43,103 nt of DNA from Victivallales bacterium (GTDB lineage Bacteria > Verrucomicrobiota > Lentisphaeria > Victivallales > GWF2-38-69). The position numbers and the translations under genes were made by a program. The stretch covers positions 1-43,103 of the forward strand of contig JAIPJT010000022.1 of assembly GCA_021733985.1 (NCBI GenBank), given 5' to 3'. The notes under the pieces were generated by a model. That model did no database searches. It had not been told where the DNA came from and was given only the letters and a program-made list of their open reading frames with translations. Positions 34,709 to 42,478 of this stretch are shown one piece after another. Numbering within the stretch: the first letter of the stretch is position 1; every line of letters begins with the position of its first letter.

Positions 34709-34996
34709 ATGGAAAATTCCGAAATTTCGATTGCAGAAAAAACACATAAAATTAACAACCTAAATCAAATTATAATGCTTAACATTCCAATTATTAGATC
34801 TGCCTGGGATGATCTGGTTTTATTGTCAAATGAATATTCTGAAATGCTTGACGACTTTAAAATTGCGGGTATGCCTTTCGAAACAGCTAAAGGCGTTATA
34901 TCTGGGCTTATAGAAGACATAGAAAACAGTTCATTAGATATAAAAAATACTGTCATGGAATTAAGAAATTCAGCATTAAAAGAAAAACTCAATTAG
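34709..34996 (+). CDS. Small helical protein of unknown function
   Basis: 95 residues, acidic, predicted almost wholly helical. 'MLNIPIIRSAWDDLVLLSNEYSEMLDDFKIAGM' (abbreviated) and 'GVISGLIEDIENSSLDIKNTVMELR' give heptad-like spacing. I do not recognise it. It begins the gene row that leads to the sigma-54 activator, 30 bp upstream of that gene, so it may be part of the signalling unit. The ribosome site is weak. Confidence 0.55.
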   Translation: MENSEISIAEKTHKINNLNQIIMLNIPIIRSAWDDLVLLSNEYSEMLDDFKIAGMPFETAKGVISGLIEDIENSSLDIKNTVMELRNSALKEKLN

Positions 34997-35026
34997 ATAT
35001 GAACGCATTAGGCATGGTGAAAAAAT

Positions 35027-36445
35027 ATGTCGGGAAAATTAAGATTTAATCCTTCAAAATCAATATTAATTATAGATGATGACAGTCAGATATTAAATAG
35101 CATTAAAATGTCCTTGTTATCTTCCGGATTTAATAATGTAAACTGCATTCAGGATCCGAGAGAAGTTTTTAGTACCGTTAATTTCAGTAATGTTTCTATA
35201 ATTCTCCTTGACATGTTTATGCCGTATATAACAGGTGAAAAACTACTCGAGCAATTACAGGATAGGCATCCTGGAATTCCTGTTATCATGATAAGCGGAA
35301 TGAATGATGTAAAATCAGCTGTAAAATGTATAAAAAAAGGACTCACTGATTATATTGTAAAACCAGTTGATGCAGACTCTCTGCTTGCAAGCATTAACAA
35401 AGCTCTTGAAGTATCTGAAATACGATTAGAAAATAGCAGCCTTAAAGAACAATTGCTCACGGCTTCTTCTACAAAAAATGAGGCTTTTTCCTCTATTATA
35501 ACAAAGAATAATAAGATGAAATATATTTTTCGTTATTGTGAGGTTATAGCATGCAGTTCTCAGCCAACTCTTATAACCGGTGAAACTGGAACAGGAAAAG
35601 AACTTTTTGCAAATGCTCTTTATAAGCTTATCGGATGTGTAGGGGAATTTGTTCCTGCCAATGTAGCTGGGTTTGATGATAATTTATTTTCTGATACACT
35701 TTTTGGTCATAAAAAAGGAGCGTTTACCGGAGCTAGCGAATCACGGGGAGGTTTAGTAGCAAAGGCTCAGAACGGAGTACTTTTTCTAGATGAAATTGGT
35801 GATTTAAGTATTACTTCACAGGTGAAACTTCTTCGCTTATTGCAGGAAAGAGAATATTCTCCTCTCGGAACAGATTTAACAAAAAAGTCAAATGCAAAAA
35901 TAATACTTGCAACTCACAAAAACTTAAAAGAACTGATTAAACAGGATAAATTCCGCAGAGACCTTTACTATCGCTTATCCATGCATCAGTTTCATCTTCC
36001 TCCATTGAGAGATCGTCTTGATGATATTCCTCTACTGCTAAATGAATTTCTCGAACAGGCTTCAAAGGATTTAAATAGAAAACCACCTACTTATCATCCA
36101 GAATTGATAAAATTATTATGTTCCTATTCCTTTCCAGGAAATATCAGAGAATTTCAAGCTATGGTATATGAAGCAGTAAGTAAACATAAATCTCATATGT
36201 TATCTGCAACGGCTTTTAGGGAACACATAGGAGATAATACTGAAAACCATTTACAAAATCAGCAGACAAATAATAACTGGATTTCACAACTGCAAACACT
36301 ACCTTCATTAAAAGGTGTTTCTGATATTATTGTAGATGAAGCATTACGACGTTCGAATGGGAATCAGCGGATTGCATCGCGTATGCTTGGGATAACTCCG
36401 CAGGCGTTAAGTAAAAGACTTAAGGGAAGAAAAAGTGATCAATGA
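35027..36445 (+). CDS. NtrC-type sigma-54-dependent response regulator
   Basis: 472 residues in the classic three-domain order. The receiver (about 10-120) has D62 as phospho-acceptor ('LLDMFMP') and an intact Lys ('IVKPV'). The AAA+ domain has Walker A GETGTGKE (185-192), the sigma-54-contacting GAFTGA loop (231-236), 'GVLFLDEIGDLS' and arginine fingers in 'FRRDLYYRLS'. A Fis-type helix-turn-helix ends the protein ('GNQRIASRMLGITPQALSKRL'). It should open a promoter bound by RpoN when phosphorylated. The histidine kinase follows 31 bp downstream; a sigma-54 promoter lies before gvpA. Confidence 0.95.
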   Translation: MSGKLRFNPSKSILIIDDDSQILNSIKMSLLSSGFNNVNCIQDPREVFSTVNFSNVSIILLDMFMPYITGEKLLEQLQDRHPGIPVIMISGMNDVKSAVKCIKKGLTDYIVKPVDADSLLASINKALEVSEIRLENSSLKEQLLTASSTKNEAFSSIITKNNKMKYIFRYCEVIACSSQPTLITGETGTGKELFANALYKLIGCVGEFVPANVAGFDDNLFSDTLFGHKKGAFTGASESRGGLVAKAQNGVLFLDEIGDLSITSQVKLLRLLQEREYSPLGTDLTKKSNAKIILATHKNLKELIKQDKFRRDLYYRLSMHQFHLPPLRDRLDDIPLLLNEFLEQASKDLNRKPPTYHPELIKLLCSYSFPGNIREFQAMVYEAVSKHKSHMLSATAFREHIGDNTENHLQNQQTNNNWISQLQTLPSLKGVSDIIVDEALRRSNGNQRIASRMLGITPQALSKRLKGRKSDQ

Positions 36446-36476
36446 GAACTGATGACTGATTTCTCAGAGATAAATT

Positions 36477-39400
36477 ATGAATGATAGGAAAATTTTAGTA
36501 GTTGATGATAGCCCTTCACAAACATTAAGGCTTAAGTCTATACTTGAGGGAAAGGGATTTTCTGTTGTTACAGCTAAAGACAGCTTAGACGCAATGAACT
36601 ACCTTGACGGTGAGAATACTCTGCCAGATTTGATGCTCGGCGACATAATCATGCCAAATATGGACGGAACTGAATTATGTGCAAAAATTAAAAAAACTTA
36701 TAAGAATGTACCTGTTATAGTTTTTACAGCTCATGACGGCGGAGAAAATCTGCAAAAAGCTTTTAATGCTGGCGCTGTGGATTTTCTGAGGATACCATTT
36801 TCAGATGAAGAATTGCTTCTTAGGATTAATAATGTTTTGAGAATGCAGAATATGATTGAGGAACAAGTAAAAGCTAAGCAGGTAATAGATGAGAGCGAAA
36901 AACAATATGCTGCTCTTATCCGGACAATACCTGACATAATATACAAGGTTGATGCTAGAGGAATTTTTACTTTTGTCAGCGAAGCCGTAAATCAATTAGG
37001 TTATAGCCCTGATGAACTTATTGGAAAACACTTTCAGGAATTTATACATCCAGATGATTTTGAAACAGTGGATCGCTGTAGTGTTCTGGAAGACTATACA
37101 GGAAAAATAACAGGTGATGAAGGATCGCCAAAGTTATTTAATGAGAGAAGAACTGCGGAAAGGGCGACTAGAGACCTTGAACTGAGATTGGCAGTAAAAT
37201 TACAGGATGGGGGTTTAAAAGAATATCGGTATTTTAAAATTGATTTTTCTGCCGGGCTGTGGAACAAGTCTGTTAAAGAAGAAAATAAAAAATATCTTGG
37301 AAGTGTTGGAATTGCCAGAGATGCTAGCAGACAAAAACAGACAGAAAATGATCTTGCAAACAAAACAGAGTCCCTGAAAGAACGCATCAAAGAACTTAAT
37401 TGTCTTTATGAAATTTCTAAATTAACAGAAAAAGAAGGAATTACACTTCAAGAAATTTGTCAGAGAATTGTCGATATAATACCTTCAGCCTGGCAATATC
37501 CGGAAATAACCTGTGCAAAGCTGACCATTGACAATGAAGAATATATTTCAACTAATTTTTTTGAATCACGGTGGAAGCTGGAATCCAACATTACTGTCAA
37601 TCATAAGAAATGCGGAAAACTTCAGGTTTTTTATGTTGAACAGAAACCGGAAGTTGATGAAGGCCCTTTCATAAAAGAAGAAAGAGATTTGCTAAATGCC
37701 ATATCTGAGCATTTTGGAAAAATTATCGTTCATATAAGAACAGAAAAAAAACTACAAATAAGCGAAAAACGGTTTAAAGACATTTCTTATTCTACTGGGG
37801 GCTGGCTTTGGGAAGTTGATGAAAAAGGCGTCTATAGATATTGTTCTGAAAACGTCTTACAGGTGCTTGGCTATCGTTACGATGAGATGCTATGTAAAAC
37901 GCCTTTTGACTTTATGTCTCGTGAAGAAGCAGGAAAAATAGGATCTTTGTTTGCTGATATTATAAGACAGAAGAAGCCTATTGTAGATTTAGAAAACTGG
38001 AATATTACTAAGGATGGGAAAGCAATATGTTTTCTCTCTAATGGCATTCCAATATTTGATAATAAAGGAAATTTAATTGGATATAGGGGGGTTGACAAGG
38101 ATATCACTGAACTCAAAAAAAATGAAGAACAAATCAAACTATTATCTGCTGCAGTAAGTACATCACTAAATGCAATAGCTATAAATGACCTTGACGGCAA
38201 ATTTAACTATGTCAACCCGGCTTTTGAAAGAATGTTCGGATATGCATATAAAGAATTGAGCAAAATGACGATACCACAGCTTATCCCGGTAGATTCAATA
38301 GAAAAATTAACAAATGAAATAATGCCAGCAATTGAAAAGGGTATTGGATGGATTGGAGAATTTCGAGGTTTGAAGAAAAATGGAATAGATTTCCCTATTT
38401 CAATGACTGCTGTTCTTGTAAAAGATATATTCGGCAAACCAATCGCAACAATTGGAACTTTTTTAGATATTACTGAGTCCAATAAGGAGAAAAAGGCATT
38501 GCAGGAGAGCGAGGAGAGATATCGCAGTGTTGTTCAATACATGCATGATGCGCTCATCATTGATGATATCGAAGGTAACGTAATCTTTGCCAATGATCGA
38601 TTCCTTAATCTGTTCGGTTTCAGCCGTGAGGAACTCCACTTGCTTAAGCTGGATGATTATATCGCTCCAGAATACCTTCCCTTGTTACGGGAATATCATC
38701 ACGCTTGTATTCGGGGTAAAAAGGTGCCGACGCAGTTTGAATATCAGGGATTGCGGCGTGACAAACAGCGTTTGTGGTTAGAGGTGAATGTCGCTGCAAT
38801 CACCGATCAGCAAGGCCGGGTGATTAATACTCAATCCACTATTCGTGACATCTCCCAGCGTAAGCAGGCAGAGGAAGAGCTGAAAAAATCATTGGATTAT
38901 ATAGAGAATATTTTTAAATCAGTGCTTGATATGTTAATTGTTATAACTCTGGATGCAACAATTAATACTGTCAATCCAGCAGTATATAATATTTTAGGCT
39001 ATAAAAAAGATGAATTAATTGGAAGGCCGATTTCTGATATTTTTGAAGAAGGGAAAAAAGAAGAGGGAAAGAACTTTTGCTGTATCGGGCTAGAAGAACT
39101 GATTAAAACAGGTTCAATTAAAAATTGTGAACATAATTATTTATCAAAATCCGGAGAAAAAGTCCCTGTCAATTGTTCTGTATTCGTTATGAAGAACGCA
39201 AAGGGTGAAAACATAGGTATTGTTATAGTTGCCCAGGATATGCGTATGATAAAGAAAATGGAAAAAATCATTAATGACAGAGAAGTGACATTGAGAAATA
39301 TGTACGACTCTAAGTTGATGGGATTTTTGCTATGGGATGCTGATAGTGAAATTATCGATAGTAATGATACTTTCTTAAAAATGCTAGGTTACTCTAAAGA

Positions 39401-40793
39401 AGAGTTTTTTTCAGAAGCCAAATTTTGGCAGGACATAGTGCCCGCAGAATATGTCCAGCGGGATATTAAAATTTTATCAGAATTGGCAGCTGAGAAAGAT
39501 GTTCTGCCTTTTGAGGAAGAATATATTTGTAAAGACGGGCATCGAATTTCGGCATTGGTCGGTGCAACAGTTTTACCGGATCCTGGCATTGGCGGAGCTG
39601 CTTTTGTACTGGATATTACTGAACGCAAAAAACTGAAAGAACAACTTCGGCAGTCAGAAAAAATGGATGCGGTAGGGCAATTATCGGGTGGAATTGCACA
39701 TGATTTCAACAACATACTTGCTGTTATTCTCGCAAATACCGAGGCTTCTTTGAAAAATATTTCAAAGGGGAAATCTCAAGTTAGGGACAGTTTAAAAGAA
39801 ATCCTATCAGCTAGCCTTCATGCGAAGAATGTTGTAAAACAACTTCTACTTTTCGCCCGTAAAACTGAAATAAAAAAAATGCCGCTAAAAATTAATGTAG
39901 CAGTTAGAGATGCCCTAAAACTTATTAAAACTTCCATACCTTCAACTATCACTCTAAAAACATATATTGCAGGAAATACAGGATTCGTTTATGCGGATCC
40001 AACCCAAATTAGTCAGTTGATGATTAACATTTGCACTAACGCAGTACATGCAATGGAAGAAAAAGGAGGTATTATTAAAATATCTCTGGTTGATGTTACT
40101 CTTGATGAAGAATCTGCATTTCAATATAGCGGTTTAAAACCGGGGAAATATGTTCATTTAACTGTAACCGATACTGGACATGGAATAAATTCAGAGGATA
40201 AACAACAGTTATTTGAACCATATTTTACAACAAAACCTATTGATAAAGGTACTGGTTTGGGGTTGGCGGTAACACATGGAATTGTCAAAGATTTAGGAGG
40301 TGATATTTTTGTAGAAAGCCTGCCTGGACAGGGCGCTAGTTTCAATATTTTGTTTCCTTATACTGAGAAAAAGCTTGTTTATCAGAAGAAAAAAGAAATT
40401 ATCAAAAAAGTGAAACCTCTGAAGGATTTTAAAATTCTTTTAATAGATGACGAAGAAGCTGTACTGAAAAGCCTGCAATTGATTCTCCAAATACGCGGAT
40501 TTGAGATTGAGGGAAGTACTAACCCACAGGAAGCTTTGGAGCTGCTGCGTGCCAATCCAAAGCATTTTAATTTGATTATAACTGATATGACTATGCCAGT
40601 GATGACTGGGGACAAATTGGCAATTGAAGCTCTTAAAATACGGCACGATATTCCTATAGTCCTCTGCACAGGTTTTAATGAGAAAATAGATGAAGAAAAA
40701 GTAAAAAGCATTGGCATCACTAAATATATTGAAAAACCTTTTACAGAAGAAGAAATCTTTCAGGTAATAAAGGAGGCTTTGGAGAAGAACTAA
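36477..40793 (+). CDS. Hybrid histidine kinase with two receivers and six PAS domains
   Basis: 1438 residues. Order: receiver 1 (1-120, D56); PAS 1 (about 145-260); GAF-like segment (about 305-420); PAS 2 to 4 (about 435-560, 562-675, 676-800); PAS 5 and 6 (about 805-1050); HisKA with H1075 (GGIAHDFNN); HATPase with N box 'NICTNAVHAM', 'DTGHGI' and 'GTGLGLA'; receiver 2 (about 1318-1438, intact D and K). Receiver 1 has Ile at 106 where the near-invariant Lys should be, so it may not signal normally. The fourth PAS (38500-38880) is much richer in GC than its neighbours. No membrane segment is seen, so it is probably cytosolic. It likely phosphorylates the adjacent sigma-54 activator. Confidence 0.93.
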   Translation: MNDRKILVVDDSPSQTLRLKSILEGKGFSVVTAKDSLDAMNYLDGENTLPDLMLGDIIMPNMDGTELCAKIKKTYKNVPVIVFTAHDGGENLQKAFNAGAVDFLRIPFSDEELLLRINNVLRMQNMIEEQVKAKQVIDESEKQYAALIRTIPDIIYKVDARGIFTFVSEAVNQLGYSPDELIGKHFQEFIHPDDFETVDRCSVLEDYTGKITGDEGSPKLFNERRTAERATRDLELRLAVKLQDGGLKEYRYFKIDFSAGLWNKSVKEENKKYLGSVGIARDASRQKQTENDLANKTESLKERIKELNCLYEISKLTEKEGITLQEICQRIVDIIPSAWQYPEITCAKLTIDNEEYISTNFFESRWKLESNITVNHKKCGKLQVFYVEQKPEVDEGPFIKEERDLLNAISEHFGKIIVHIRTEKKLQISEKRFKDISYSTGGWLWEVDEKGVYRYCSENVLQVLGYRYDEMLCKTPFDFMSREEAGKIGSLFADIIRQKKPIVDLENWNITKDGKAICFLSNGIPIFDNKGNLIGYRGVDKDITELKKNEEQIKLLSAAVSTSLNAIAINDLDGKFNYVNPAFERMFGYAYKELSKMTIPQLIPVDSIEKLTNEIMPAIEKGIGWIGEFRGLKKNGIDFPISMTAVLVKDIFGKPIATIGTFLDITESNKEKKALQESEERYRSVVQYMHDALIIDDIEGNVIFANDRFLNLFGFSREELHLLKLDDYIAPEYLPLLREYHHACIRGKKVPTQFEYQGLRRDKQRLWLEVNVAAITDQQGRVINTQSTIRDISQRKQAEEELKKSLDYIENIFKSVLDMLIVITLDATINTVNPAVYNILGYKKDELIGRPISDIFEEGKKEEGKNFCCIGLEELIKTGSIKNCEHNYLSKSGEKVPVNCSVFVMKNAKGENIGIVIVAQDMRMIKKMEKIINDREVTLRNMYDSKLMGFLLWDADSEIIDSNDTFLKMLGYSKEEFFSEAKFWQDIVPAEYVQRDIKILSELAAEKDVLPFEEEYICKDGHRISALVGATVLPDPGIGGAAFVLDITERKKLKEQLRQSEKMDAVGQLSGGIAHDFNNILAVILANTEASLKNISKGKSQVRDSLKEILSASLHAKNVVKQLLLFARKTEIKKMPLKINVAVRDALKLIKTSIPSTITLKTYIAGNTGFVYADPTQISQLMINICTNAVHAMEEKGGIIKISLVDVTLDEESAFQYSGLKPGKYVHLTVTDTGHGINSEDKQQLFEPYFTTKPIDKGTGLGLAVTHGIVKDLGGDIFVESLPGQGASFNILFPYTEKKLVYQKKKEIIKKVKPLKDFKILLIDDEEAVLKSLQLILQIRGFEIEGSTNPQEALELLRANPKHFNLIITDMTMPVMTGDKLAIEALKIRHDIPIVLCTGFNEKIDEEKVKSIGITKYIEKPFTEEEIFQVIKEALEKN

Positions 40794-40866
40794 ATACTTA
40801 TTATTCGTTCTTATTTTGTTCTATCGAGTTCCAAAGGATAAGAAATCATAAATTATAGAACCCCAT

Positions 40867-40883
40867 CAACTTTGGTTGATATA
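40867..40883. promoter_or_regulatory. Possible upstream activator box 1
   Basis: CAACTTTGGTTGATATA matches box 2 at 41038-41054 in 15 of 17 positions and is partly palindromic (CAAC/GTTG, ATCAAC/GTTGAT). It lies about 265 bp upstream of the sigma-54 promoter. Confidence 0.55.
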
Positions 40884-41037
40884 TCCAAAACAGTTTATTA
40901 TTTTTATGTGGTGTTCTTTTTCTCATGAACATCTGCAACAAAAACAATATATAGTATTTGGGCGCTTAGATATCAACTGTATATTGAATGAATGGCAGAT
41001 GTTTAGGGTTACCTCTACTGTTTTTTTCGAATATTGA

Positions 41038-41054
41038 CAACTTAAGTTGATATA
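41038..41054. promoter_or_regulatory. Possible upstream activator box 2
   Basis: CAACTTAAGTTGATATA contains the perfect 12-bp palindrome CAACTTAAGTTG. It is centred about 86 bp upstream of the -24 element, inside the range used by NtrC-type activators. The two TTGACAAT words nearby (41056 and 41095) add short direct repeats. Confidence 0.6.
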
Positions 41055-41130
41055 GTTGACAATATAAGTCCATCTTCATTTTAGCCTACATCTCATTGAC
41101 AATAAGTATATTATGGTTTATTTGCTATTT

Positions 41131-41146
41131 CGGCATGAATTCTGCT
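41131..41146 (+). promoter_or_regulatory. Sigma-54 promoter of gvpA
   Basis: CGGCATGAATTCTGCT fits the -24/-12 pattern (consensus TGGCACG, four bases, TTGCA): GG at 41132-41133 and GC at 41144-41145 separated by exactly ten bases. Transcription would begin near 41157, giving a leader of about 110 bases before gvpA. The gap 40794-41265 contains no gene. Confidence 0.7.
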
Positions 41147-41265
41147 TAACTAAGTAACCATGCACGTTAAACGGATTTGACCCAATTAATTCGGTTGTTA
41201 GATTCAGATTAGTTCTGAGTTGCCGTTTTAATAGGAGGGGGATCCAGAAAGCAAGGAGTCATATC

Positions 41266-41472
41266 ATGGCTGTAGAAAAAACAATCGGTAGTTCCAGCCT
41301 CGTGGAAGTTGTAGACAGGATTCTTGACAAAGGTATTGTTGTTGACGCATGGGCACGTGTATCTTTGGTAGGAATTGAACTCCTAGCGATTGAAGCTCGC
41401 GTAGTTGTAGCTTCAGTAGAAACATATCTGAAATATGCGGAAGCTATCGGCTTAACAGCTACAGCAGCATAA
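41266..41472 (+). CDS. gvpA: Gas vesicle structural protein GvpA
   Basis: 68 residues, near the usual 70. '[42 protein letters not shown]' (abbreviated in this note) is the near-invariant GvpA core: helix, beta-turn-beta, helix. '[14 protein letters not shown]' ends it. GvpA polymerises into the rib wall of the hollow, gas-filled cylinders that give cells buoyancy. Behind it come two GvpC-like genes. GGAGG lies about 25 bases upstream and AAGGAG about nine bases upstream of the ATG. Confidence 0.97.
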   Translation: MAVEKTIGSSSLVEVVDRILDKGIVVDAWARVSLVGIELLAIEARVVVASVETYLKYAEAIGLTATAA

Positions 41473-41647
41473 AATCAGAGATTTGAGAGTTCTTGCCGTA
41501 TTGTCCTTGGTTATTGAAAGAGATAATGGAGCACAATCCGCCGAGAATTCTATTTTTGTGTCCAAGTTTGAAGCTGGATATATATGCGGAAAATCAGACG
41601 GGATGGAATAATAAATTAAAATTACTTGAATAGAGCATAAAAAAATT

Positions 41648-42400
41648 ATGAATTCTGTCAACAAAAAAAAAGCATTGCGGACTAATAAACCAATCACCGC
41701 AAAAAATGAACCTGATAAAAGTAATGACAGACCTGCGGATAGAGGGAATAAGATGGAAAATCAGGCTGCTGAAAACATGAAAAATATTGCGGAGGAAGTA
41801 CTTCGATTCTATGAATCGAGTATTGATAAAGTCAGTACCATGGTTAACAGCACAAACCGTATACTTAATGAATTCAGAGTAGAACGAAATACTGCCAATA
41901 GTACTCTGAAAGATTCACTCGCGAAAGAAAAATCTGTAAGAAAAAAAGACTTTGATAATATATTAGATGAAATGATTCCTTTTCATGATGAAAAAGAGGA
42001 ACAGATTAAAACTACCTTAAATGACTTCCTGAATGAACAGAAAAAGGCTGCAGAAACGATTAAGAGAAAACTGTCGTCTAATGAAAAAATTAGATTTGAT
42101 GAATTCAGAGAAATGCTCAGTGAAATTCAGGGAGATAGGGAAAACAGGGAAAGTGAAGTCAGGGAAATGCTTCAGGAATTTCAGATGGAATACAAAAAAA
42201 TGGGTGAAGCTCTGCAGAATTTCTTAAAGATGGATAAATCAGTGCGTATAAGAGATGTGCGCGATATGATGAGAGATTTCAAAAAAGAAAGAGTGAAGAG
42301 AAAAACCGAGGCAAGAGAAAGAGCAGTAGAATGGCAGGAAACAGCCCAAAGGCTGGCCAGAGAAAGAGCTGAGAGAATAAGGAAAAAAATAGAAGTTTAG
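41648..42400 (+). CDS. GvpC-like repeat protein 1
   Basis: 250 residues from the ATG at 41648, or 215 from an ATG at 41753 with a better ribosome site (AGAGGGA). An N-terminal anchor 'KNIAEEVLRFYESSIDKV' is followed by helical repeats with a clear 51-residue period. The motif V/I-R-x-x-D/E-F-x-x-x-L recurs as VRKKDFDNILDEM, IRFDEFREMLSEI and VRIRDVRDMMRDF. It ends in an Arg/Glu-rich helix. Its place after gvpA and its repeated helices suggest a gas-vesicle wall-strengthening protein like GvpC. It is homologous to the next gene. Confidence 0.7.
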   Translation: MNSVNKKKALRTNKPITAKNEPDKSNDRPADRGNKMENQAAENMKNIAEEVLRFYESSIDKVSTMVNSTNRILNEFRVERNTANSTLKDSLAKEKSVRKKDFDNILDEMIPFHDEKEEQIKTTLNDFLNEQKKAAETIKRKLSSNEKIRFDEFREMLSEIQGDRENRESEVREMLQEFQMEYKKMGEALQNFLKMDKSVRIRDVRDMMRDFKKERVKRKTEARERAVEWQETAQRLARERAERIRKKIEV

Positions 42401-42478
42401 AAGCTTTTATTAATAAATCAGAAAATAAAAATTTATCTGTTTAAATATTTCTAAAATTAAATAAAAGGAGTCGGCAAA

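Noticed and set aside
41483-41608. Short open frame between gvpA and GvpC-like protein 1 (begins at a TTG)
   Set aside because: It lacks a ribosome site and a recognisable family; it may be chance.
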